Notes: generated by a model from the sequence alone, not told the origin. A DNA stretch of 64,000 bases from Virgibacillus_F necropolis_A (GCF_044793635.1 NZ_CP084992.1:620001-684000), one strand, 5' to 3'. Shown: positions 26,132-35,338, counted from the first letter of the stretch. Numbers and translations: made by a program.

Positions 26132-28448
26132 TTGAATCCCCCACTAATGCATGGTTTAACACTTGATCTAAATGATTGACTTTAATAAATGTCAATTCCG
26201 CTCGCACACTTTCAGGAATATCATCGATATCCTTTGCATTTTCTTCTGGGATGATAATCGTAGTTATTCCAGCACGGTGAGCACTTAAAGACTTTTCTTT
26301 TAAACCACCAATTGGCAATACACGGCCACGCAATGTAATTTCTCCGGTCATGCCAACTTCCTTCTTAACCGCTCGTCCAGTAAGTGCAGAGACTAGAGCA
26401 GTTGCCATCGTAATACCTGCTGAAGGACCATCTTTAGGAGTAGCTCCTTCAGGTACGTGAATATGAATATCAAAGGTTTCATGAAAATCTGGATCAATAT
26501 TTAGTTCCTTCGCTCTAGATCTAATATAACTGAATGCAGCTTGAGCGGACTCTTTCATCACGTCACCCAGTTTGCCTGTAAGGGTCAGCTTTCCTTTTCC
26601 GGGATAGTGCGATACTTCAATCGCAAGTGTATCTCCACCTGCAGCTGTGTATGCTAAACCAGTTGCTGTACCAATTTGATCTTCTTGTTCCATTTGACCA
26701 TAACGAAAAGCTGGCTTCCCTAGTAGTTCTTCCATATTTTTCGTTGTTACAATAACCTTTTTCTTATCTTCTGAAACAATTATTTTTGCTGCTTTTCTGC
26801 ATAAACGGGCAATTTGACGTTCCAAACTACGAACCCCAGCTTCCCTTGTATAGGTACGGATTAACTTTAATAATGCATCATCGCGTAACTGTAAATTACT
26901 TTTTCTTAATCCATTTTCTTTTAATTGCTTTGCCAATAGATGCTCTTTTGCAATATGGAGTTTTTCTATTTCAGTATAGCCAGCAATCGAAATAAGCTCC
27001 ATCCTATCTAATAATGGTCCAGGTATATTGTTCACATAGTTTGCCGTCGCAACAAACAATACATTTGATAAGTCATAAGTTTCCTCAATAAAATGATCAC
27101 TGAAATTACTGTTTTGTTCTGGGTCAAGTACTTCTAACATTGCTGATGACGGATCACCACGAAAATCATTAGACATTTTATCTATTTCATCTAAAAGGAA
27201 AACAGGATTAACTGTTTTTGCTTTTTTCATACCTTGAATGATTCGGCCTGGCATTGCACCAATATAAGTACGCCTATGTCCCCTAATTTCAGCCTCATCA
27301 CGAATTCCCCCTAATGAAATACGAACGAAATTACGGTTAATCGCTCTTGCAACAGATTTAGCTAACGATGTTTTACCAACACCCGGTGGACCGACAATAC
27401 AAAGAATAGGTCCTTTAATCGAATTTGTTAATTTCTGAACCGCTAAATATTCAAGTACTCGCTCTTTTACTTTATCAAGTCCATAATGATCTTCATCCAA
27501 AATTTTATGTGCACGTTCTATCTCAATCGTATCTTGTGTTTCCTCTGTCCATGGCAAAGCAATTAACCACTCTAAATAGTTTCGAATGACAGAACTTTCT
27601 GCAGAACTTTGTGGTATTTTTTCATATCTATCTAATTCTTTTAGAGCAACCTCTAGGATACGTTCCGGCATATCTGATTGCTCAATCTTTTCTTTCATTT
27701 GATCAATCTCACCAGATTTTCCGTCTTTTTCACCAAGTTCTTTTTGAATTGCTTTTAATTGTTCACGCAAATAATACTCTTTTTGTGTCTTTTCCATAGA
27801 GTTCTTAACGCGTTGCCCAATTTTCTTTTCTAAATCAAGAACCTTTTTCTCATTTGATATAAGTTTAATTAGTCGTTGAATACGCTTTTTAACATTACCT
27901 ATTTCTAAAAGCTCTTGTTTTTCCTTTAGTTTTAAAGACAGATGTGATGTTACAATATCAGCAAGATGACTTGCTTCCTCTATATCAGATACTGTAGCTA
28001 ATGTTTCGTGATTTATTTTTCTTGATACCTTAATATATTGTTCAAATTGGTTTAATAATGAACGCATTAATGCTTCTTCTTCATTTTTGTCTCCGCGTTC
28101 TTCAACTATTTCTTCTATTTCAACTGAAAATTGTTCTTTTTCTTCTGTAAACTGTACAATTTCAGCACGGTATAACCCCTCAACTAAAACACGGTTCGTG
28201 CCATTTGGTAATTTAAGCATTTGTTTAACTTTTGCTACTGTTCCAATTCCGAATATATTCTCAGGGCTTGGATCATCCACACTTACTTTTTTTTGTGCAG
28301 CTAAAAAAATAATTTGGTCTTCCATCATTGCTTTTTCCAACGCTTGAATTGATTTTTCCCGACCAACATCTAAATGAATTACCATTGATGGAAAAACAAG
28401 TAAGCCCCGTAATGGGAGGAGGGGGAGCTGAAGAGTTTTATTTGTCAT
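26118..28448 (-). CDS. lonA: ATP-dependent protease LonA
   Basis: Cytosolic AAA+ protease that degrades damaged and regulatory proteins. About 776 residues: N-terminal substrate domain (LPLLPLRGLLVFPSMVIHLD), Walker A GPPGVGKTSLAKSVA near 352, Walker B VFLLDEIDK, and a C-terminal serine protease domain with PKDGPSAGITMA (Ser) and GGLKEKSLSAHRAG (Lys). I take ATG 28448, seven bases after GGAGGT; the frame extends eight codons upstream. The paralogue lonB, which lies between clpX and lonA in B. subtilis, is absent; a repeat element occupies the gap. Confidence 0.97.
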   Translation of the reverse strand: MTNKTLQLPLLPLRGLLVFPSMVIHLDVGREKSIQALEKAMMEDQIIFLAAQKKVSVDDPSPENIFGIGTVAKVKQMLKLPNGTNRVLVEGLYRAEIVQFTEEKEQFSVEIEEIVEERGDKNEEEALMRSLLNQFEQYIKVSRKINHETLATVSDIEEASHLADIVTSHLSLKLKEKQELLEIGNVKKRIQRLIKLISNEKKVLDLEKKIGQRVKNSMEKTQKEYYLREQLKAIQKELGEKDGKSGEIDQMKEKIEQSDMPERILEVALKELDRYEKIPQSSAESSVIRNYLEWLIALPWTEETQDTIEIERAHKILDEDHYGLDKVKERVLEYLAVQKLTNSIKGPILCIVGPPGVGKTSLAKSVARAINRNFVRISLGGIRDEAEIRGHRRTYIGAMPGRIIQGMKKAKTVNPVFLLDEIDKMSNDFRGDPSSAMLEVLDPEQNSNFSDHFIEETYDLSNVLFVATANYVNNIPGPLLDRMELISIAGYTEIEKLHIAKEHLLAKQLKENGLRKSNLQLRDDALLKLIRTYTREAGVRSLERQIARLCRKAAKIIVSEDKKKVIVTTKNMEELLGKPAFRYGQMEQEDQIGTATGLAYTAAGGDTLAIEVSHYPGKGKLTLTGKLGDVMKESAQAAFSYIRSRAKELNIDPDFHETFDIHIHVPEGATPKDGPSAGITMATALVSALTGRAVKKEVGMTGEITLRGRVLPIGGLKEKSLSAHRAGITTIIIPEENAKDIDDIPESVRAELTFIKVNHLDQVLNHALVGDSNESK

Positions 28449-28504
28449 TGTATGTACCTCCATAATTATCATATAAGATATAATTAAGTTATTTCATCTA
28501 TAGA

Positions 28505-28712
28505 GGTTGTTCAAAAAGTCCGGTAAAAATGATTCATCGAATTTCTTCGTTGGCTTGCTTTTCCGCTCCTCATGTACCTTCTTAAGTACATTCCGGTGCT
28601 CAAAGCTACGCCGCCTCGAACTTTCGACGGACAGGACGTGCTAGTATCGGCGTTGCAACAGGACGTTGCTTTCTTAACCGATGTCGGTCCTTTTTATCCT
28701 CATTTTGAACAC
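28505..28712. repeat. Family C intergenic repeat between clpX and lonA
   Basis: About 208 bp bounded by GGTTGTTCAAAAAGTCC at the left and CCTCATTTTGAACACGC at the right; GTTCAAAA and TTTTGAAC are inverted ends. The interior has many short pairs such as GTACCTTCTTAAGTACATTCCGG. I recall this type of sequence as a multicopy intergenic repeat of Bacillaceae; only one clear copy is in this window. The remaining part of the gap, 28713-28870, shows nothing I can name. Confidence 0.6.
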
Positions 28713-28865
28713 GCATCTATAGTTCGTTATTAGAATCGTCCTTAGAAATCTAGACTTTCCTTAAGAGTAAAGTGTAAAGAAAAGTTTTCCATTTGTAAAT
28801 GTTTATGTCCTTTTATCAATGCTCTTTCCTGTTAGTAGTATTACCCAATAGTGCCTATGTATGAA

Positions 28866-28956
28866 AGAGAAAAAGACTGACCTCCAGAAAAATTAGAACC
28901 TCCATTCATTCATACGAAAGCATAGGAAGAGCTAATCATTCTTTCCAGTCAGTCTT
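28866..28956 (-). terminator. clpX terminator with an unusually long loop
   Basis: AAGACTGAC (28873-28881) and GTCAGTCTT (28948-28956) form the outer stem on the minus strand, followed by TTTTTCTC; a smaller hairpin CATACGAAAGCATA lies in the 66-base interior. It is 25 bp past the clpX stop. Confidence 0.65.
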
Positions 28957-28980
28957 CAAACATTTATCATTTACCTATTA

Positions 28981-30258
28981 TCATGCACTTTCTTTAGGAA
29001 ATGGTTTGTTATCATCTTTCACCGTACCGTCTTTGAAGATAAGTTTTGGACTACCATCCTCTAATACGACTGTTTCTTTTGTAATAATACATTTCTCAAT
29101 ATCATCACGAGAAGGAAGTTCGAACATTACATCCAGCATTAAACCTTCTATTATGGAACGTAATCCACGTGCTCCAGTCTTTCGCTCAATTGCATTTTTG
29201 GATATTTCGACTAATGCGTCTTCTTCAAACTCTAATTCAACGTCATCCATTTGGAATAATTTTTCATATTGCTTCACTAATGCATTTTTTGGTTTTGTTA
29301 GGATTTCAACAAGTGCATCTTCATCTAATGGTTCTAGAGCACCAATTACAGGTAATCTTCCAATAAACTCAGGAATTAAACCATAACGTAATAAGTCTTC
29401 TGGTAATACTTTTGCAAGCAACTGTCCAACTTCAAGATCTTGCTGCTGTTCATCTGCTCCAAATCCAATAACTTTTTTACCAAGACGACGTTTTATAATT
29501 TGATCGATACCATCAAACGCCCCTCCGCAAATAAATAAGACGTTTGTCGTATCAATTTGGATGAATTCCTGATGTGGATGTTTACGTCCTCCTTGAGGTG
29601 GAACGCTTGCAACTGTTCCTTCAAGAATCTTTAATAATGCTTGTTGTACACCCTCACCAGAAACATCTCTCGTTATAGATGGATTCTCTGATTTCCTTGC
29701 AACCTTATCAATTTCATCAATGTAAATGATTCCTTTTTCAGCTTTTTCTACATCATAATCTGCTGATTGAATTAGCTTTAAAAGTATGTTCTCAACATCT
29801 TCCCCAACATAACCTGCTTCTGTCAACGATGTTGCATCTGCAATAGCAAATGGCACATTAAGAATTCTTGCTAATGTTTGTGCTAGTAATGTTTTACCAC
29901 TACCTGTTGGTCCAAGCATAGCAATGTTACTCTTAGACACCTCAACATCATCGTTATTCTTCGGAGCATTAATTCGTTTATAGTGGTTGTACACAGCTAC
30001 AGATAAATTTTTCTTTGCTTTATCCTGACCAATAACATAGTCATTTAAAATTTCGCAGATCTCTTTTGGCTTTGGTACTTCTTTAAATTCAGTTTCTTCA
30101 TCTGTACCAAGCTCTTCTTCTACGATTTCAGTACAAAGATCAATACATTCATCACATATATAAACGCCTGGTCCTGCAACAAGTTTGCGAACCTGATCTT
30201 GACTCTTTCCACAAAAAGAACATTTTAATTGGCCTTTTTCTTCATTAAATTTAAACAT
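28981..30258 (-). CDS. clpX: ATP-dependent Clp protease ATP-binding subunit ClpX
   Basis: AAA+ unfoldase that feeds ClpP. It has 425 residues: an N-terminal zinc domain with CSFCGKSQ and CDECIDLC cysteine pairs, Walker A GPTGSGKTLLAQTLA near 122, Walker B IIYIDEIDK near 184, pore loop GYVGEDVE, and an IGF-type ClpP-docking loop (VIGFGADEQ near 270). ATG 30258 follows GGGGTGA. It lies downstream of tig in the conserved tig-clpX order, but a 374-bp gap with a tig terminator separates their transcripts. Confidence 0.98.
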   Translation of the reverse strand: MFKFNEEKGQLKCSFCGKSQDQVRKLVAGPGVYICDECIDLCTEIVEEELGTDEETEFKEVPKPKEICEILNDYVIGQDKAKKNLSVAVYNHYKRINAPKNNDDVEVSKSNIAMLGPTGSGKTLLAQTLARILNVPFAIADATSLTEAGYVGEDVENILLKLIQSADYDVEKAEKGIIYIDEIDKVARKSENPSITRDVSGEGVQQALLKILEGTVASVPPQGGRKHPHQEFIQIDTTNVLFICGGAFDGIDQIIKRRLGKKVIGFGADEQQQDLEVGQLLAKVLPEDLLRYGLIPEFIGRLPVIGALEPLDEDALVEILTKPKNALVKQYEKLFQMDDVELEFEEDALVEISKNAIERKTGARGLRSIIEGLMLDVMFELPSRDDIEKCIITKETVVLEDGSPKLIFKDGTVKDDNKPFPKESA

Positions 30259-30385
30259 TCCATTTCACCCCTAAAAGTTTAAATCTACCCCTAATATCTC
30301 TTATATAGGACCCGACTTTCATAGCCCATCATATCAGAACAAAATCAGAATACAAAACAATATACTTTACTATATTTATTTTTTA

Positions 30386-30413
30386 ATTATGGAGAAATAA
30401 TTAAAAAAGTCAA
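30386..30413 (-). promoter_or_regulatory. Candidate clpX promoter
   Basis: Minus strand TTGACT (30408-30413), 16-bp spacer, CATAAT (30386-30391), about 130 bp before clpX. The spacer overlaps an 11-bp AT stem (TTTTTTAATTA 30379-30389 with TAATTAAAAAA 30398-30408). I see nothing else in the gap 30259-30550. Confidence 0.35.
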
Positions 30414-30550
30414 ATCATAACTATTTTGATTCAATTTGCTTTGTTACATTTTTATATGTCCAAGTAAAAAGAATGTACTATTTATCATATGTATGTAACT
30501 GCTAGAAAGATTATTTCTTTTTCTGAACGACAAAAATATTGTATGTACAA

Positions 30551-30589
30551 AAAAGTTTAAAACAAGGCACGAATTTATCGTGCCTTGTT
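30551..30589 (-). terminator. tig terminator
   Basis: Perfect 12-bp stem AACAAGGCACGA (30561-30572) and TCGTGCCTTGTT (30578-30589), followed on the minus strand by TTTTAAACTTTTTT; 44 bp past the tig stop. Confidence 0.88.
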
Positions 30590-30632
30590 AGTATTTGCCT
30601 CATTCTGTTTTAAATAAACATATTAAAGTTAA

Positions 30633-31919
30633 TTAAACAGTTTTGCTTTCTTCAACTAAGAAATCAATTGCACTTTTAAATTTCAAATCTTCTTTAATAG
30701 CGTCTGTATTACCACCAAGCATTTGCTTTAACTGCTCAACATCTGTTTGGTACATAGAAGACATATTTTCAAGTTCTTTATCTACAGCTTCATCAGATAC
30801 TTCTAAGTTTTCTTCGTTGTAGATTGCTTCTAACGTTAAATTCGTTTTAACGCGTTTTTCTGCATCATTTTTCATTTGTTCTTTTAATGCTTTCTCATCT
30901 TGACCCGAGAATTGGAAATACATTTCCATTGTCATGCCTTGCATTTGTAAGCGTTGTTCAAATTCTTTAAGCATACGATCAAGTTCAGTAGTTACCATTG
31001 CTTCTGGAACATCTACTTCCGTATTGTCTGAAGCTTTTTCAATTAGTGTTTCACGCTTTTGGTTTTCGGCATCTTTTTTCTTTTGATCTTCTAATTCTGC
31101 TTTTTTCTTCGTTTTCAACTCTTCAAGTGTTTCAATTTCTTCATCTAAGTCTTTTGCGAATTCATCATCAAGCTCAGGTAACTCTTTTGATTTAATTTCA
31201 TGTAGCTTAACCTTGAATGTAGCTTCCTTACCAGCTAAATCTTCTGCATGATACTCTTCAGGGAAAGTGATGTCAATTTCTGACTCTTCTCCTGCTTCTT
31301 TTCCAACTAATTTTTCCTCAAAACCAGGAATAAATTGTCCAGATCCGATTTCAAGTGAATGGTTTTCACCTTTTCCGCCATCAAAAGCTTCGCCATCTAA
31401 GAACCCTTCAAAGTCCATTACAACTGTGTCGCCTTGCTCAACAGTACCTTCTTCTTTAACGATTAGTTCTGCATGTTGTTCACGTTGAGTTTCAATTGCC
31501 TGATCGACATCTTCGTCTGTTACTTCTACCGATTGTTCTTCAACTTCTAAACCTTTGTACTCGCCAAGTTTAACTTCTGGTTTAACTGTCACTTTAGCAG
31601 TAAACACAAGATCTTTACCTTGTTCAATTTCTTCAATGTCTACTTCTGGTTGTTCAACTGGTTCAATTCCTGTTTCTTCAACAGCATTTGTATATGCTGA
31701 TGGTAAAACAATATCAACTGCATCTTGGTAAAGTGATTCTACACCAAAACGGTTTTCAAAGATTTTGCGCGGTACTCTTCCTTTACGAAATCCTGGAATT
31801 TGAACGCTCTTTACCACTTTTTTAAACGCTTTATCTAGTGCTTTGTCAAACTCTTCAGAGCTAACCTCGATTGTTAGTACCCCTTCGTTTCCTTCTTGTT
31901 TTTCCCATTTTGCTGACAT
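30633..31919 (-). CDS. tig: Trigger factor
   Basis: Ribosome-bound chaperone and peptidyl-prolyl isomerase that meets nascent chains. It has 428 residues: the ribosome-binding signature GFRKGRVPRKIFE near 43-55, an FKBP-type isomerase domain at about 155-240 (EQGDTVVMDFEGFLDGEAFDGG), and a helical C-terminal chaperone domain. ATG 31919 follows GGAGGGAA. It is preceded by ysoA and followed by its own terminator, as in other bacilli. Confidence 0.98.
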   Translation of the reverse strand: MSAKWEKQEGNEGVLTIEVSSEEFDKALDKAFKKVVKSVQIPGFRKGRVPRKIFENRFGVESLYQDAVDIVLPSAYTNAVEETGIEPVEQPEVDIEEIEQGKDLVFTAKVTVKPEVKLGEYKGLEVEEQSVEVTDEDVDQAIETQREQHAELIVKEEGTVEQGDTVVMDFEGFLDGEAFDGGKGENHSLEIGSGQFIPGFEEKLVGKEAGEESEIDITFPEEYHAEDLAGKEATFKVKLHEIKSKELPELDDEFAKDLDEEIETLEELKTKKKAELEDQKKKDAENQKRETLIEKASDNTEVDVPEAMVTTELDRMLKEFEQRLQMQGMTMEMYFQFSGQDEKALKEQMKNDAEKRVKTNLTLEAIYNEENLEVSDEAVDKELENMSSMYQTDVEQLKQMLGGNTDAIKEDLKFKSAIDFLVEESKTV

Positions 31920-32060
31920 ATAATTCCCTCCAAAATCTATTGATTACATTTATTTTTCACAGTTCTCTAGTATTTGATATCTAAATAGAATTACCAAATT
32001 TACAACCATATCATTATAACATAATTACCATGTCTTTCAACCATTTGTAGCTTCTACCTA

Positions 32061-33038
32061 TTACTCTTCAATAATGCTTAAATATAGTGTTTCGCACAAT
32101 TTAATTTCTTCCTGATACCGCAAAACTTCTGAATCAGGCGTATCATCCTCTAAATGATGAATATCTAAGTACGTTTCACCTATGCCTGTGAGAGCTTCAG
32201 CTATTTGCTCAACATGTTCACTTGAAGGTATGATTGGATACCTAACGTAAATATAACGATATAAAAGTGTTTCCATTAATTGGTACAACGTTGGGTTTTT
32301 CAATTCAATTTTATTGATTAATAATAAAATTTGTTTGTAGATACCCAATGAATGTATATCGGAGACCCCACTCGGAGTAACTTCAACTTGCATGTCTAAC
32401 TTATGTATACGAATGTTTTCATTATAATCACTATCTTGTAGCCACATAAAAATAGCCGTTTTTGTTACTGGATGCACAAGGCTTTCTGTTAAAAGTTTTT
32501 CTGTTACTTTAATTGAAGGTAGTGCATTTATTTTACGCAAATTTTCAACAGTTCTCCATTGCTTTAGATGATTCTGTTCTTTCACGGCTTCTAACAATTC
32601 ATTTATGTATTCCGTATTTTTTTCATCTCTAATCTCAACATTCATTTTTTTACTCATATTATATAATTGTTGAAATTGTTCTTTCATTGCTTGAGGAACA
32701 GTCGCTGCATCCAATTCATATTCAACTTGCTCCATTAACCTTTTATACTGATTCGTCTGAAATAAAATGGTTAAATAAATATGTACATAGTGGTAATAGT
32801 TTTCATTCTTATTCTCTAATAACTTTTCACTTAATAGTTGTGCATCTTCATATCTATCTAACTCCATTAGGCAGATTAGTTTACCAATCACTATTTCATG
32901 ATTGTCTACTTGATAATCAAGTAATTGATCCAGTTTATGTAGAGCTTCCTCATACCTTTTTTCTTTCAATGCAAGTAAACTATCTTCTTCTAATGTCTTT
33001 TTCCATTTTGGAAACAGAATGACATTTTCATTTTCCAC
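32061..33038 (-). CDS. ysoA: TPR-repeat protein YsoA
   Basis: Cytosolic protein of 325 residues with TPR-like helical pairs in the first 130 (ALKEKRYEEALHKLDQLLDYQ, ICLMELDRYEDAQLLSEKLL, ILFQTNQYKRLMEQVEYEL). The remainder is helical and acidic without a catalytic motif. GTG 33038 follows GAGGAGGTG. It is upstream of tig, the place of ysoA in B. subtilis; function unknown. TPR proteins usually mediate protein contacts. The leu/ilv operon that neighbours ysoA in B. subtilis is absent here. Confidence 0.82.
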   Translation of the reverse strand: MENENVILFPKWKKTLEEDSLLALKEKRYEEALHKLDQLLDYQVDNHEIVIGKLICLMELDRYEDAQLLSEKLLENKNENYYHYVHIYLTILFQTNQYKRLMEQVEYELDAATVPQAMKEQFQQLYNMSKKMNVEIRDEKNTEYINELLEAVKEQNHLKQWRTVENLRKINALPSIKVTEKLLTESLVHPVTKTAIFMWLQDSDYNENIRIHKLDMQVEVTPSGVSDIHSLGIYKQILLLINKIELKNPTLYQLMETLLYRYIYVRYPIIPSSEHVEQIAEALTGIGETYLDIHHLEDDTPDSEVLRYQEEIKLCETLYLSIIEE

Positions 33039-33131
33039 TAAAAATTCACCTCCTCATCCTTATTCTAATACAAAACATATATTAAATATACATTCCCGAA
33101 TACTTAGAAAATAAACGTTGGGATTTAGATC

Positions 33132-33166
33132 GAAAAAGGAACCTGTCTCGTATTGCACAGGTTCCT
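33132..33166 (-). terminator. Terminator downstream of the CotY/CotZ-like gene
   Basis: Perfect 10-bp stem AGGAACCTGT (33137-33146) and ACAGGTTCCT (33157-33166), with TTTTT following on the minus strand. It lies about 170 bp past the stop of the CotZ-like gene; the DNA between (33167-33333) shows no gene. Confidence 0.75.
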
Positions 33167-33333
33167 CTTTCAGTCTTGAATAACAATTTAACTTAGAATA
33201 ATAAAAACTGAATATGGGTTCTTTATAATATAACAATGGCATGACCATTATTCAATCAAAAGATTATACTCATTACTGTTGCTTTATATAATTACAGAGC
33301 CTTTCAGAAGTTACTTCATTAATGGGTTTAATT

Positions 33334-33828
33334 CTACGTATGCTTTTTAACAAAGTCAGGAGATATACATTTAACTGCCGAGTAGCAACTTAAATCAACC
33401 AGAACGCATTCTTTCGTTCTTGTCACAAAATCAACATCGCAAATTTTTGCAGTTTCCACACAATTCGTGTCTGAGTCAATAATAGATATATTTGGCTTTA
33501 ACAGTTGTAATACAGCACAATTCTTTTCACAATCTACCTTTATTACTCTAAAGAAAACTGTAACGAAGCAATCATTCGTTCCAATATTCCCCCAGGTGAA
33601 ATATGGATGACCATAAGGAGTTTGTAAAATGAAAGGAATTGTGTCTTTAAAAGCCGACTCATTCAAGTTTTGTAACGAACAAGAGTTGCTACATCTCCTT
33701 TTATCTTCCCTCTGTTGATCCAAAATATCGGATAAAACTTTACAAATACAGCTTTTGCAGTCACATCCCTTTTTCTCATGATTGTTAGAATGTTTATCCT
33801 CGTTTTTCTCGCCTTTTTCATATAACAA
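33334..33828 (-). CDS. CotY/CotZ-family spore crust or exosporium protein
   Basis: Cysteine-rich outer spore-coat structural protein that forms cross-linked lattices in the CotY/CotZ/ExsY family. It has 164 residues. After a charged leader come the N-terminal cysteine cluster (CDCKSCICKVLSDIL, CSNSCSLQ), the family core DTIPFILQTPYGHPYFTWGNIG and CFVTVFFRVIKVDCEKNCAVLQLL, then DLSCYSAVKCISP. There are at least 12 cysteines. TTG 33828 is seven bases after GGAGTG. It is divergent from the collagen-like gene; expression in the late mother cell is likely. Confidence 0.88.
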   Translation of the reverse strand: MLYEKGEKNEDKHSNNHEKKGCDCKSCICKVLSDILDQQREDKRRCSNSCSLQNLNESAFKDTIPFILQTPYGHPYFTWGNIGTNDCFVTVFFRVIKVDCEKNCAVLQLLKPNISIIDSDTNCVETAKICDVDFVTRTKECVLVDLSCYSAVKCISPDFVKKHT

Positions 33829-33955
33829 GTGTGTTCACTCCTCTCACCCGAAATGCCTCTTATCCATAACATATTAATATAAAGTGTTATTTGTGTTGGA
33901 TAACTATCCTAATTTCCCAAAATGAGGCATGAGCGGATTTCTAAAGAAAAGGCTT

Positions 33956-33983
33956 ACACCGGGTGCATTAACTACATAGTATA
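33956..33983 (+). promoter_or_regulatory. Sigma-K-type promoter of the collagen-like gene
   Basis: AC at 33956-33957, 17-bp spacer, then CATAGTATA (33975-33983), an exact match to the sigma-K -10 CATAnnnTA; the ATG follows 26 bp later. This predicts late mother-cell expression. Confidence 0.65.
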
Positions 33984-34009
33984 TAAAAACTTGAATGTGG
34001 GGTGAAGTA

Positions 34010-34756
34010 ATGTGCCAGCAATGTGGTCGCGAAAATTGCAGTTGTGTTGGCCCACCTGGAAAGAGAGGCAAAAAAGGACCTGAGGGACCTTCAGGACCTC
34101 CCGGGCGAAGAGGGCCAGCAGGTCCTCGGGGACCAAAGGGAGACACAGGTGAACAAGGCCCTCCCGGGCAACAAGGACCAACAGGACCTAAGGGACCAAA
34201 AGGGGACACAGGTAAACAAGGCCCTCCCGGGCAACAAGGGGCAACAGGACCTAAGGGGCCGAAAGGAGACAAGGGTAAACATGGACCTCCAGGCAAGCAT
34301 GGACCAGCAGGACCACCCGGCCCCCCAGGACCGCCAGCTCCTCCTAAACCTCTATGCTGCCGTTTTATATTAGAACATTCTTGTCAATTGGCGCCACCTG
34401 CCAAAGTTGATAGTACAGTTGTAACCAAAACACTATCTGCCGAAATAGTAAAAATATGTGACGAAGTAGTTGTTATTTCTGGCTTTTTAAGAAAGCAGAT
34501 CGAGTACCAGGCGCTAGTTGAAGGAGAGATAATCCCGAATCATGTAATTATTGATAACATACCATTCACCTGCCTGATTGATAGGGAAGACATAAAGGCT
34601 AGCGACCGTTTCATAATTAGTTCCTTGGACATTATTTGTGAAGTTTCGGGAACTGAGGGAAGTTTTTCTTCTGATAAAAATACTGAAGATAAAGTAGCGT
34701 TACAGCATGTTGAAAAAGTAGTTATTAAAGTTTGTATAGATAAAGATGAGGATTAA
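34010..34756 (+). CDS. Collagen-like spore-surface protein with C-terminal SPOCS-type domain
   Basis: 248 residues. A cysteine-rich head (MCQQCGRENCSC) is followed by about 33 uninterrupted G-X-Y triplets, residues 14-110, including GPKGDTGKQGPPGQQG units, able to form a collagen triple helix. After a PPAPPKP hinge and CC, the C-terminal domain has VVVISGFLRKQIEYQ, NIPFTCLIDRED and VVIKVCI, resembling the SPOCS (DUF3794) domain of spore coat proteins. ATG 34010 follows GGGGTGA. BclA-like filaments end in a different TNF-like domain, so the fusion is noteworthy. A sigma-K promoter precedes it and a terminator follows. Confidence 0.85.
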   Translation: MCQQCGRENCSCVGPPGKRGKKGPEGPSGPPGRRGPAGPRGPKGDTGEQGPPGQQGPTGPKGPKGDTGKQGPPGQQGATGPKGPKGDKGKHGPPGKHGPAGPPGPPGPPAPPKPLCCRFILEHSCQLAPPAKVDSTVVTKTLSAEIVKICDEVVVISGFLRKQIEYQALVEGEIIPNHVIIDNIPFTCLIDREDIKASDRFIISSLDIICEVSGTEGSFSSDKNTEDKVALQHVEKVVIKVCIDKDED

Positions 34757-34792
34757 AATAACACTCCTAATTTTCCTTAGGAGTGTTATTTA
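34757..34792 (+). terminator. Terminator of the collagen-like gene
   Basis: Perfect 14-bp stem AATAACACTCCTAA (34757-34770) and TTAGGAGTGTTATT (34777-34790) directly after the stop codon, followed by TTAT. Confidence 0.8.
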
Positions 34793-34979
34793 TACAGAAC
34801 ATGAAGTGGGATGCAAGAAATGCTATGAAAATAACAGCCAATAATACATACATTTTCATTCGTAAACTTTACTACTAAATCGTTTGCAATACATCAACTT
34901 CTGGGAAAAGTTATTATGTATCTTCCCTCTAGTCTGTAATCCCTTCCAATGTATTTAAAATCAGTTTACAAATTTTATT

Positions 34980-35016
34980 AAGTAAACCAATCACTAAATT
35001 AGTGATTGGTTTACTT
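34980..35016. terminator. AT-rich palindrome, possible terminator of the 42-residue gene
   Basis: AAGTAAACCAATCACTAA and TTAGTGATTGGTTTACTT form a perfect 18-bp stem around a single-base loop, so it may extrude as a cruciform or act on both strands. It lies 130 bp past the stop of the small minus-strand gene. Nothing else is seen in 34793-35146. Confidence 0.5.
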
Positions 35017-35146
35017 GTTACATCTAGGTTTAAATGCCCGAAAATATAAAGATAGGTTAAGTGCAATAATATATAGTTCACGCAAACCAGATACTCCCCA
35101 TTTGCGAGATGAGTGAATTTTATTCCTTTCTAAGTGTGAAAAAGAT

Positions 35147-35275
35147 CTATTTTCCACCACAACCGCAATCACCTTTTTTAACTACTTTTTTCCCTCCAGT
35201 GGAAGAAGAAGAGTTTATAACGGTAGGTTTATTGGATGTTGTAGTAGGTTTAACATTTATCCTTTGTACTTTCAA
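35147..35275 (-). CDS. 42-residue probable spore peptide with CGCGG tail
   Basis: TTG 35275 follows the excellent ribosome site AAAGGAGATGATAAA. The peptide begins MKVQRINVKPTTTSN and ends KKGDCGCGGK, basic, Thr/Ser-rich and with two cysteines in a glycine tail. I do not recognise the family. The Cys-Gly tail resembles small coat or exosporium proteins that are disulfide-linked, and its neighbours are spore-surface genes. It sits alone between the collagen-like gene and the JAMM protease. Confidence comes from the ribosome site and the sensible composition. Confidence 0.6.
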   Translation of the reverse strand: MKVQRINVKPTTTSNKPTVINSSSSTGGKKVVKKGDCGCGGK

Positions 35276-35338
35276 ATTTATCATCTCCTTTACTATGATA
35301 TAGTATAATCCAATAAACGATTAAAGGTAGGGCTAATA

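Noticed and set aside
28866..28956. Riboswitch or small RNA after clpX
   Set aside because: It is downstream of the gene and ends in a T-run; a terminator with a large loop explains it.
33904..34300. Proline- and glycine-rich open frames antisense to the collagen-like gene
   Set aside because: They are mirror images of GGx/CCx codon repeats, have no ribosome site, and overlap the promoter and start of the sense gene.
35109..35303. 64-codon plus-strand frame opposite the 42-residue gene
   Set aside because: It has no ribosome site, whereas the minus strand has AAAGGAGATGAT at the right spacing and a sensible composition.
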